DNA of 64,000 bases from QHCF01 sp003244275 (GTDB lineage: Bacteria; Actinomycetota; Acidimicrobiia; Acidimicrobiales; QHCF01). Shown in pieces: positions 7,895 through 14,832 of this stretch. The translations under genes and the position numbers were made by a program. The notes beneath the pieces were generated by a model. The model was not told the origin of the DNA and made no database searches. It was given only the letters and a program-made list of their open reading frames with translations. The stretch spans positions 28,794 through 92,793 of the forward strand of contig DAIROT010000002.1 of assembly GCA_036806345.1 (NCBI GenBank), given 5' to 3'. The stretch's first letter is position 1; each line of letters starts with the position of its first letter.

Positions 7895-8238
7895 CAGGAA
7901 ACCTCCCTGGCTCTGTCGATGGATGCGATCTGGAACTCCTCCCCGCTCACCAGCTTGACGTCGGCACCGTCACAGCTGCCGCACAGCATGATGGGCATGT
8001 CCAGCGTGGTCTGCTCGCCGCACTCCCCGCACTCGATGACCGCTGGCACATGGTCGACGACCAGCTCACAGCCGCCAAGGTCCGTGCCCTCGGTGAGCAG
8101 CTCCCAGGAGAACACCAGCGAGTCGGGCACCACCTGGCGCAGGTGACCGATGCGGACCTCGACCCGCTCAATGCGCTGTCCTTCGGCATGCCTGGTCACC
8201 GTGTCAACGATGGCCTCACACAGCGCCAGCTCATGCAT
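7894..8238 (-). CDS. hypA: HypA, nickel metallochaperone
   Basis: This 114-residue protein begins with the invariant MHE nickel-binding N-terminus (MHELALCEAIV). Its zinc site is formed by two CxxC pairs (CGECGE and LCGSCDG). HypA delivers nickel to [NiFe]-hydrogenase, or in some bacteria to urease, in partnership with HypB. The hypA stop and hypB start overlap, so the pair is translationally coupled. Confidence 0.93.
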   Translation of the reverse strand: MHELALCEAIVDTVTRHAEGQRIERVEVRIGHLRQVVPDSLVFSWELLTEGTDLGGCELVVDHVPAVIECGECGEQTTLDMPIMLCGSCDGADVKLVSGEEFQIASIDRAREVS

Positions 8239-8268
8239 ACCACCAGCCTAGGTGGCTCGGCCAGCAGG

Positions 8269-9484
8269 TCAGCTCCCGCCGAAGTTGACCGTCCGGCGCT
8301 GGCGGTCGCTGACAGCCACCCTGGCGCCGGAACTCCCGGAGGGCCGGCGCAGGCTCCGGTCCTGCCAGTCATCGTCGCGCCGGTAGTAGCCCTCGTCGAG
8401 CACCGACCACCCGGCCCGGCCGGCCTCCATGGCCTCGCAGGGTGCCTTGAACAGGCAGCTGAGGCACTGCTCCGAGAACGTCGGGTTTAGCGCCAGGTCG
8501 GGCCTCTGCATCTCCAGGGCATCGAAGCCGACCTGTTCGCCCGCCCTGGCCAGGGCGGCCTGGCTGNNNNNNNNNNTGCGCGGTCGCGGCGGCGGGGCTA
8601 AGGGCGATCGAGGCGGCGCGGGCGGCCTGGCTGCGGCGCATCACAGTGCGGCGATAGCGGCCCTGCTGCTCGCGCCCCTCGATGTGGCCCACGTCGGCGG
8701 CGTCAGCGGCCTTTTGAGATGCCACCCGCGCCGCAGGGGTCAGCGGGCTACGAAGGGAGTTGGGATGGCGGGGGCCGGACATGTCCCATTCGTCTTCCGG
8801 CAATAGGGGCACCTCGGCCGAGTAGATGGGCCAGTCGATCAGCAGCTCATTGACTATGGTGCCGGCCAGGAGCAGCTGTGGGAAGTCAATCTGGATGGCC
8901 CAGCTGTCGGCCAGCCCCACCTCGTCGTCCAGTAGGTGATCGTCACTGGTCCAGTCGCCCTCCACCAGGCGGTGGGTCACGATCCAGAACTCCTCGTTGG
9001 GGTCGCCCACCAACTGGTCGATCCGACCCAGGTAGCGGATGGGCCGGCCGTCCGAGGTGCCGAGATCCTGGGTGGGGCAGCGGGGGTTGGGGATAGGTGC
9101 CCATACGTCGTGGTCCACCAGGATGGAGTCGAAGTCGTCGATCCCTTCGGCCCACGCGAAGAAGCCGGTGAGCAAGGCCCTTCCCGCCTCGAGGCTTCCC
9201 TCCTCGACGGTCTCGCCGCCCGGGTGCTCTCCCGTCCAGCCCTGGGCCATGCGCCGTTCGAAGCCCTTGATAGCGAGCGGTCGCACGATGGAGCGCTTCC
9301 AGTCGCCCATGGCTGGGAAGTAGTAGACCGCCAGCCCCTCGTGGATGGCCCGGTCGAAGTCAGATGCCGGGGACTTGCTCCGTGGCGCATAGGCCTGGCG
9401 AGTCTGAGCAGCCAGGTCCCAGGCCCGCCGGCAGCGGCGGAACTCTACGATCTCGCCGGAGTGGACAGTGTAAGTCCAGGTCAC
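8269..9484 (-). CDS. RecB/Cas4-like PD-(D/E)XK-fold protein with probable Fe-S cluster, interrupted by an assembly gap
   Basis: A GTG start at 9482-9484 gives WTYTVHSGEIVEFRRCRRAW; the C-terminus after the gap is read in another frame, ending near SSGARVAVSDRQRRTVNFGGS, so the true gap length is not 10. One Cys at the N-terminus (FRRCRRAW) and a C-terminal CLSCLFKAPC cluster resemble the four-Cys iron-sulfur staple of AddB and Cas4 nucleases. The middle has GRIDQLV (candidate catalytic Asp) followed by WIVTHRL, where a typical nuclease has D/E-x-K. If aligned correctly, T-H-R replaces this motif, so activity is doubtful. A helix like motif IV follows (WAIQIDFPQLLLAG). The function is unknown; a DNA-repair or regulatory role is inference from the fold. 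Confidence 0.6.
8567..8576. other. assembly gap of ten Ns
   Basis: Ten Ns interrupt the RecB/Cas4-like gene. A short direct repeat (GCGGCCTGGCTG) flanks the gap region at 8556-8566 and again near 8623-8634. This is consistent with a repeat-associated scaffold join. The frame on the two sides does not agree. Confidence 0.98.
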
Positions 9485-9749
9485 TCCGCGATCGTAAGCT
9501 TCACCCGCCGCCGGATCAAGACCCTCCCGCGCCCCCGGCCGGGCCGGCTCAGCCCCAATGAGCCGACGCAGACGTCTGCCCCTGCAGAACCCCAAGCCCG
9601 GAACATGATCCGCCGCAACGCCCGCGCCGCAGCAGCAACCTGGCGACCACCGAAAGTCAGCGAGCCCGGCGTCATTCCGCCGACGGGTACTGGGGAACCT
9701 TGCAGCTCCGCTTGCCAGCCCGCCAGCGCCGGCGCGGAAGGGATGAAGG

Positions 9750-10487
9750 TCACACCGTAGCTGTGTCGGGTTTGTCAACCCGACGGCTGCCCAGCCCGGA
9801 CCCTACGATCCATCCACGGCTCGTGCTCGCGGAGCCAGACCTCTGCGGCGGCCAGGTCATCATCGAGCCACCCGAGCACGTCCATCTCGTAGTCGATCCG
9901 CGCCCGGCGGTCGAGCCCATCGGCACCCGGTACTCCGGCTTGATCGTCTGCCCGACCCCGACGAGACGGTCTCCGCCCATCGCTGCCGTCGTCGTGGTGC
10001 CTGGACCGGCATCAGACGGGCGGAAAGCCACGACCGGAAGCTCTTGTACAAGCCGTTCCCGCGCCGCTGCGCTGCCGTCGTAGCGCCAACCCACCAACCA
10101 CGACAGGACCCTGCGGACCACGGGGGCGGCCCACCGGTTGCGCCGCTCGTAGTCCGCCACAGCGGCTGCGGCGTCGCGCTCGTCGAGTTGGCGTGTGACT
10201 GGACAGAACCGCTCCCGCCCAATGGCTATCTCGACGGCAGGACCGGCCTGAATGTTGCGGTACCAGTCGGCGGCGCGTCCCAGCCCGGCCATCACGACAA
10301 CCTCACCCGACGCCGGGTTGGAGCCGATCACCTCAAGCACGGTGCGGTACTGGCGTCCAGAGCGGCGGCCGACGTGGATGACCATGACGAAGCGGCGACC
10401 GAGCATCCATCCGAGGTCGTGACGGTACAGCGTCAACGGCGCCCGAAGCAGCCAACGCACCACAGGTCCGGGCTTTTTGCCATCCAC
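9750..10487 (-). CDS. deazaflavin (F420)-dependent nitroreductase-family protein, with aberrant C-terminal extension
   Basis: Residues 1-160 match the Ddn/DUF385 split-barrel family: VMVIHVGRRSGRQYRTVLEV, then NPASGEVVVMAGLGRAADWYRNI, and an ending ELPVVAFRPSD where family members normally stop. These proteins use reduced F420 to reduce quinones, nitro compounds or biliverdin-like substrates. The open frame runs 85 residues further in a Gly/Thr/Ser-rich sequence that does not look like protein. In another frame of the same strand, bases 9775 to about 9910 encode the plausible segment RIDYEMDVLGWLDDDLAAAE, ending in TGA within a hairpin. A frameshift or a lost downstream gene is likely. The following 265 nt, to 9484, show nothing convincing. 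Confidence 0.75.
   Translation of the reverse strand: MDGKKPGPVVRWLLRAPLTLYRHDLGWMLGRRFVMVIHVGRRSGRQYRTVLEVIGSNPASGEVVVMAGLGRAADWYRNIQAGPAVEIAIGRERFCPVTRQLDERDAAAAVADYERRNRWAAPVVRRVLSWLVGWRYDGSAAARERLVQELPVVAFRPSDAGPGTTTTAAMGGDRLVGVGQTIKPEYRVPMGSTAGRGSTTRWTCSGGSMMTWPPQRSGSASTSRGWIVGSGLGSRRVDKPDTATV
9765..9784 (-). terminator. hairpin at the end of the F420-oxidoreductase region
   Basis: GTCGGGTT and AACCCGAC form an 8-bp stem with the 4-nt loop TGTC. There is no T-run. It overlaps the TGA that ends the alternative-frame segment and fits a terminator for minus-strand transcription. Confidence 0.5.
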
Positions 10488-10536
10488 AGTTGCATCATTA
10501 CCAGGGCGACGCTGGCGTCGCCGCCGAGGCGGTCAC

Positions 10537-10905
10537 TTATGTTGCCTTGGCCGGGCCACCCGCCTTCAACTGAGCAGGATCATGGAAACCGCCTTGAGGT
10601 GGGTGGCGCCAGGACGTTCGGCCGCCACTCCCGTTCGTCACTGCGAAGGTGGCGAACTGGCTTCGTGGCGGTCCAGGCTTCTCAGATACGAAGGGCAACG
10701 CCGTCTCGCTGCTCCTCCGGCATTGGTTCCTCTCGAGGTGGCCCAAGATGGCCGGACCTCGCCTGTCGGCCGGGAGGTCAGGCTGGCGGGGGACGATGTG
10801 GAAGTGCAGGTGGGCGAAACCCTCCGCTTCAGCGAAGAGCATGACGCGCCGGGAGGACTGACCGACGGTTTGCTCACAGACGTAGCACTCCTTCTCGTTG
10901 GTCAT
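10537..10905 (-). pseudogene. internally deleted HIT-family hydrolase remnant
   Basis: The start (MTNEKECYVCEQ) looks like the zinc-type N-terminus of HIT proteins. A few residues later comes the C-terminal catalytic block VMLFAEAEGFAHLHFHIVPR with the His-x-His-x-His triad, followed by QPDLPADRRGPAILGHLE. About 80 residues that normally separate these blocks are missing. The last 55 residues have no family resemblance. The simplest reading is an internal deletion that left a short open frame. HIT proteins are nucleotide hydrolases or transferases; this one would lack most of its nucleotide pocket. Confidence 0.65.
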
Positions 10906-11008
10906 CGAAGCATCATGCCGTACCGGCGCAGAACTCGGCCGAATCCGGTACGGCCGGTCCGTGGCTCTCTGATCACTCAGAAAAGGCCTCTGAACTGGGA
11001 TTTCTCAG

Positions 11009-11081
11009 TGGGCCCGGTGGGGATCGAACCCACGACCAGGGGATTATGAGTCCCATGCTCTGACCACTGAGCTACGGGCCC
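11009..11081 (-). tRNA. tRNA with CAU anticodon, elongator Met (or Ile2)
   Basis: A 73-nt cloverleaf can be drawn. The acceptor stem is GGGCCCG/CGGGCCC, the D arm GCTC-GAGC, the anticodon loop CTCATAA (anticodon CAT) and the T arm GTGGG-TTCGATC-CCCAC. The discriminator is A and no CCA is encoded. The first anticodon-stem pair is mismatched. Without a reference it cannot be separated from the Ile2 (lysidine) type. Confidence 0.9.
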
Positions 11082-11096
11082 GAGGGCGGTTTGGGG

Positions 11097-11169
11097 CTCC
11101 GGGGGAGAGACTCGAACTCTCAACACCGCGGTTAACAGCCGCGTGCTCTGCCGATTGAGCTACCCCGGA
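11097..11169 (-). tRNA. tRNA-Asn (GTT)
   Basis: This 73-nt cloverleaf has acceptor TCCGGGG/CCCCGGA, anticodon stem CGCGG/CCGCG with loop CTGTTAA (anticodon GTT), T arm GAGAG-TTCGAGT-CTCTC and discriminator G. The CCA end is not encoded. It lies 15 bases from the CAU tRNA, so the two are probably one transcript. Confidence 0.95.
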
Positions 11170-11252
11170 AGTGTCGCGCACCCTATCAGCGACCTCCGCA
11201 CATCCCGCACGGCTCTTGACACCGTGCGCCCGGCAGAGGTAGGAATGCCGCC

Positions 11253-11453
11253 ATGAAAATGCGCTATAGCTTGCTGACCGGGCTCGCCGCCGGCTACTAC
11301 CTCGGAACCATGAGCCCTGAGCAGATCAAGGCTAACGTCACCAGCTTGGCTGGGGGTGCCCTTCACTCACCAGGGGTGGGCGGGATAGCCGAGAAGGCCA
11401 AGGGCCTCGTCGGCGCCAGCACCGAGAAGTTGGGCGCCATCTGGCCCTTCTAG
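11253..11453 (+). CDS. small membrane-associated protein of unknown function
   Basis: This 66-residue protein starts MKMRYSLLTGLAAGYYLGT, a short hydrophobic N-terminus with the GAGYYLG-like pattern seen in small actinobacterial YtxH-like proteins. It is followed by a helical tail rich in Ala, Gly and Lys. A second ATG follows two codons later. Purines (AGGTAGGA) lie upstream. It stands alone between the tRNA pair and the convergent rpoD gene. No function can be given. Confidence 0.55.
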   Translation: MKMRYSLLTGLAAGYYLGTMSPEQIKANVTSLAGGALHSPGVGGIAEKAKGLVGASTEKLGAIWPF

Positions 11454-11469
11454 GGCTGAAAATTTGCAG

Positions 11470-12711
11470 TCACCCCTCATCGAGGTATTCCCTGAGCGTC
11501 TGACTGTGCAGGGGATGGCGCAACTTGTCAAGTGTCTTGTTCTCTATTTGGCGTGCCCGTTCGCGCGTTACACCAAAGACTCGTCCAACCTCTTCGAGAG
11601 TTCGCATCTGGCCATCGTCGATTCCGAAACGTAGCCGTACCAACTTGGCCTCCCGCTCGTCTAGTTGGTCTAGTGTGTCCTTGACCGCCTCGTTGAGCAG
11701 AGCGCGGGCGGCAGCGTCGGCGGGTACCACGGCCTCATGGTCCTCGATGAGGTCTGAAAGGCTGAAGCCGTCCTCCTCCCCTATCGGCTGCTCGAGCGAC
11801 ATGGTGTCCTGACTGAGCTGTTCGAGTTCTCGTACACGCTCGACCGGAATCTCCAACCAGCTGGCCACCTCCTCGGTAGTCGGCTCCCGGCCCAGCTCTT
11901 GGACTGACTGGCGCTGCACATTCACCATCCGATTGATCAGCTCCACCATGTGGACGGGGATCCGGATTGTTCGGGACTGATCAGCCAGGGCGCGGGTCAA
12001 GGATTGCCGGATCCACCAGGTGGCATAGGTGGAGAACTTGAACCCTCTCGTGTAGTCGAACTTCTCAACGGCACGCATCAGGCCGAGGTTTCCTTCCTGG
12101 ATCAGGTCAAGGAAGGCCATCCCGCGCCCCCGATAGTGCTTGGCGATTGAAACCACCAGGCGCAAGTTGGCCTCGATGAGGCCCTGATTGGCTTGCATCC
12201 CCCTGGCCACCAAGCGCTCCTCACGTACCAGCTGGTCTTCTACGAGCGAACCGGCTGCACCCCCGTCCACCAGGGCGATCATCCGCTCGGCGGCCGCCAC
12301 GCCCTCCGCCACCCGGCGAGCAATCTCGACCTCCTCCTCGCTGGTCAGTAGGGGTACCTTGCCGATCTCTCGGAGGTAGGTCTTTACCGGGTCGACGGCA
12401 GGGCCGGCAAGGTCATCGTCGCGGCCAAGCCCGCGCCCCGGTTTGGTCCTGGATCGCCCGGACTTGGCCGACCCGTTCCCCCTTTTGGACTGCTGGGGAC
12501 GGTCCTTCGCCACTCGCTCAGGACGCCCTGGCTTGGCATCGGGGCCAGACTGCTCAGTTCGGCCGTTGGGCACGCTCTCAGGGTGCCCTGGCATGACATC
12601 AGGACCAGACGGCGTGGTCACATGGCTCCCGGGACCCCGAATATGACCCACCACCGTGGGCCGAGCCCCGGGGGCGTTTTCCCCCGAAATGCCGTCCAGT
12701 GCGAGCGACAT
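11470..12711 (-). CDS. rpoD: primary sigma factor, sigma-70 (RpoD/SigA)
   Basis: The protein is 413 residues. The first 100 are disordered and rich in Pro, Gly, Arg and Lys. The conserved core follows: region 1.2 (DPVKTYLREIGKVPLLTSEE), region 2 with DLIQEGNLGLMRAVEKFDY and FSTYATWWIRQSLTRA, region 3 and region 4.2 with EVGRVFGVTRERARQIENK. It directs RNA polymerase to housekeeping promoters. It lies 37 nt after dnaG in the same direction, the core of the classic macromolecular-synthesis operon. The ATG at 12711 has no clear Shine-Dalgarno site, so coupling to dnaG or another start is possible. Confidence 0.95.
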   Translation of the reverse strand: MSLALDGISGENAPGARPTVVGHIRGPGSHVTTPSGPDVMPGHPESVPNGRTEQSGPDAKPGRPERVAKDRPQQSKRGNGSAKSGRSRTKPGRGLGRDDDLAGPAVDPVKTYLREIGKVPLLTSEEEVEIARRVAEGVAAAERMIALVDGGAAGSLVEDQLVREERLVARGMQANQGLIEANLRLVVSIAKHYRGRGMAFLDLIQEGNLGLMRAVEKFDYTRGFKFSTYATWWIRQSLTRALADQSRTIRIPVHMVELINRMVNVQRQSVQELGREPTTEEVASWLEIPVERVRELEQLSQDTMSLEQPIGEEDGFSLSDLIEDHEAVVPADAAARALLNEAVKDTLDQLDEREAKLVRLRFGIDDGQMRTLEEVGRVFGVTRERARQIENKTLDKLRHPLHSQTLREYLDEG

Positions 12712-12748
12712 GGTTACCGGGCTATCCCAGCTGCGGTCCGGGCGTTGC

Positions 12749-14695
12749 TCATGACTGCTCCTTGACCCGATCTCTGAGCCAGGCTACCAACCGAGGTGCG
12801 GCAGCTGATCCAACGGGTGCTTCTCGCAGCTCGCTCAGGGCCTGGCGAAGCCAGGTGGCGTCTCGCGCCAACTGAGCAAAGCTCTCGTCGGAGCGGCGGG
12901 CATCGGCCTCCAAGGCCTCCAGGGCGCGACGAACGGCGTCTCCCAACAACAAGTTGATCACATCTGACGCGTCGGCCTCGGTGTCCTCCAAGGCCAGGCG
13001 CCGGAGGAGGGAAGCGACTTCCGGGTCAGCATCCGAGATCGCCTGGTGCAGTGTGGCGGAGCTGGCCAGGGCACGAAAGGCACGCTGCTGGAGGTCGTCA
13101 GCGAACAGGAACTCGCCCAGTAGGTCGGCGACCTCATGGGGTCGGTGAACAGCGAGCCGGAGCGCCTCGGTGCCTGGCCCCGGCGCCAGCCTGGCGGCGG
13201 GGACCGCTGCGGGGCCCCGGCCGTTCTCGGAGCCGTGTCCACCATCCTGGCTGGCCCGACCATCTCGGGCGCTGCCCCGGCCATCTCGGGCGCTGCTCCG
13301 GCCATCGTCGGCCATCTGGCCATCGTCCGGGTCCCGACGCCGGGACGACCGCCCGGGGCCGAACGATTGGCTGGTCGCCCCGCCGGCGATCCCGCGGGCC
13401 ATGATGGTCCTCAATTGGCCAGGCGGCACCCGGCAATGGCCGGCAACGGTCATCAGGTACTGGTCCCGCACCATCTCGTTGGGGTGCTCGACCACCACTG
13501 CCAGCGCCGCCTCAGCCGCCTTCACCCGTCCCTCGACTGTGTCCAGAGCCGCAAGGCTCAGCATCCTGTCGACCCGAAACTCGAGGTAGGGCCGGGCTGC
13601 GCTCACCGCTGCAAGCAGGGCCTGCGGATCACGCCTGCCGAGCTCGGCTGGGTCCGAGCCACCCGGTAGGGCCACCACCGCGATGTCGACCTCATGACGG
13701 CGCTCCCACTCGTAGACCCGCTCGGCTGCCGCCTGGCCTGCGCTGTCGGCGTCGTAGGCCAGGACAACCCGCTTGGCGAAGCTCTTCAGCACCCGCAGGT
13801 GATCCTCGCCGAGCGCGGTGCCGCAGGTCGCCACCGCCCTGGGCGCCCCAGCCCCAAAAAAGGCCATGACGTCGGTATAGCCCTCGCACACGATCACCTC
13901 GCCGGTCTCCACCACATTGGCCTTGGCCCAGTTGAGCCCATAAAGGATACGGCGCTTGGAGTAGATGGCGGTCTCGGCCGAGTTCTTGTACTTGGGCTCA
14001 GCCGCTCGACCGCCAGCAGCCCCACCGGCCCCGGGCAGTATCCGCCCGCCCAGGGCGACTGCCCGGCCCCCGGGATCAAAGATGGGGAAGATCACCCGCC
14101 CCCGGAAAGCATCCTGGATCCGACCCAGGCGATTGACGAAGCCCAACCCAGCACCACTGAGTATGTCCTCGGGCAGTTTGAGCGATCGGCCCAGAGCATC
14201 CCAGTCGTCAGGCGCCCAACCAAGTCGAAAAGCTCGCACCTCCTCCTCACCGAAACCCCGGGACTGGAGGTAGTCCCGAGCCGGAGCGGCATCGGGGTGG
14301 CGCAGGAGGCGCTCGTGGTACCAGGCCACCGCCGACTCCATGGCCTCCAGCAGTCGAGCCCGCTGACGAGAACCGCCCCCTTGGCGGCCTGAGCTCGCCT
14401 CCTCTCGGGCGATGCTGATCCCAGCCCGTCCGGCCAGACGCTCGACCGCATCCACGAAATCGAGGTGCTCGATCGCACGCAGGAAGCTGATGGCGTCCCC
14501 CGACGCCTGGCACCCGAAGCAGTAATAGAAGCCGAGCTCGGGGTTGACCCCAAATGATGGCGTGGTCTCCGCATGGAACGGGCATAAACCGACCCATCGC
14601 CGACCCTGGCGCTTGAGCGCCAAGTGCTCACCGACCAGCGCAACCAGGTCGGTAGCAGCCCTTACGTTGGCCACATCCTCCTCGCCGATGAGCAC
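12749..14695 (-). CDS. dnaG: DNA primase DnaG
   Basis: This 648-residue primase has an N-terminal CHC2 zinc ribbon (C38-P-F-H41 and C59-F-G-C62). The TOPRIM catalytic core includes VIVCEGYTDVMAF and VVLAYDADSAGQAAAE. The C-terminal helicase-binding region has HRPHEVADLLGEFLFADDLQQ. It makes RNA primers for replication at the DnaB helicase. A linker at about residues 435-490 is low in complexity, with several DGR-S-A-R-type repeats. It is upstream of rpoD as in most bacteria. Confidence 0.96.
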   Translation of the reverse strand: MLIGEEDVANVRAATDLVALVGEHLALKRQGRRWVGLCPFHAETTPSFGVNPELGFYYCFGCQASGDAISFLRAIEHLDFVDAVERLAGRAGISIAREEASSGRQGGGSRQRARLLEAMESAVAWYHERLLRHPDAAPARDYLQSRGFGEEEVRAFRLGWAPDDWDALGRSLKLPEDILSGAGLGFVNRLGRIQDAFRGRVIFPIFDPGGRAVALGGRILPGAGGAAGGRAAEPKYKNSAETAIYSKRRILYGLNWAKANVVETGEVIVCEGYTDVMAFFGAGAPRAVATCGTALGEDHLRVLKSFAKRVVLAYDADSAGQAAAERVYEWERRHEVDIAVVALPGGSDPAELGRRDPQALLAAVSAARPYLEFRVDRMLSLAALDTVEGRVKAAEAALAVVVEHPNEMVRDQYLMTVAGHCRVPPGQLRTIMARGIAGGATSQSFGPGRSSRRRDPDDGQMADDGRSSARDGRGSARDGRASQDGGHGSENGRGPAAVPAARLAPGPGTEALRLAVHRPHEVADLLGEFLFADDLQQRAFRALASSATLHQAISDADPEVASLLRRLALEDTEADASDVINLLLGDAVRRALEALEADARRSDESFAQLARDATWLRQALSELREAPVGSAAAPRLVAWLRDRVKEQS

Positions 14696-14781
14696 TACAA
14701 GGACGTTACCGTCCCCGCCACCGCTCTTGACTCAGGTCAACCGCTCTCAACGGTCGCCCGAAAGCTCTGGTCCGAGAGGCT

Positions 14782-14825
14782 CTTGTCCGAATAGTGGTTG
14801 CTATAGCAACGACTATTCGGACAAG
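14782..14825. repeat. 44-nt near-perfect palindrome between ppdK and dnaG
   Basis: The sequence reads the same on both strands with one mismatch: an outer 14-bp arm CTTGTCCGAATAGT/ACTATTCGGACAAG, one G-G mismatch, then GTTGCTA/TAGCAAC at the centre. It lies 7 nt beyond the ppdK stop and about 86 nt before the dnaG start, both on the minus strand. It could be a ppdK terminator or an operator of dnaG. There is no T-run. Confidence 0.9.
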
Positions 14826-14832
14826 ACGGGAA

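Noticed and set aside
8269..9484. Cas4 of a CRISPR system
   Set aside because: The Cys pattern is similar, but no other cas gene or repeat array is nearby and the catalytic motif looks lost.
9481..9753. 90-codon minus-strand frame in the spacer before the RecB/Cas4-like gene
   Set aside because: Arg- and Gly-rich sequence with no motif and no ribosome site; it runs into the start of a supported gene.
8936..9760. Long plus-strand open frame opposite the RecB/Cas4-like gene
   Set aside because: It is the complement of a better-supported gene; the translation is His/Gly/Arg-rich with no family likeness.
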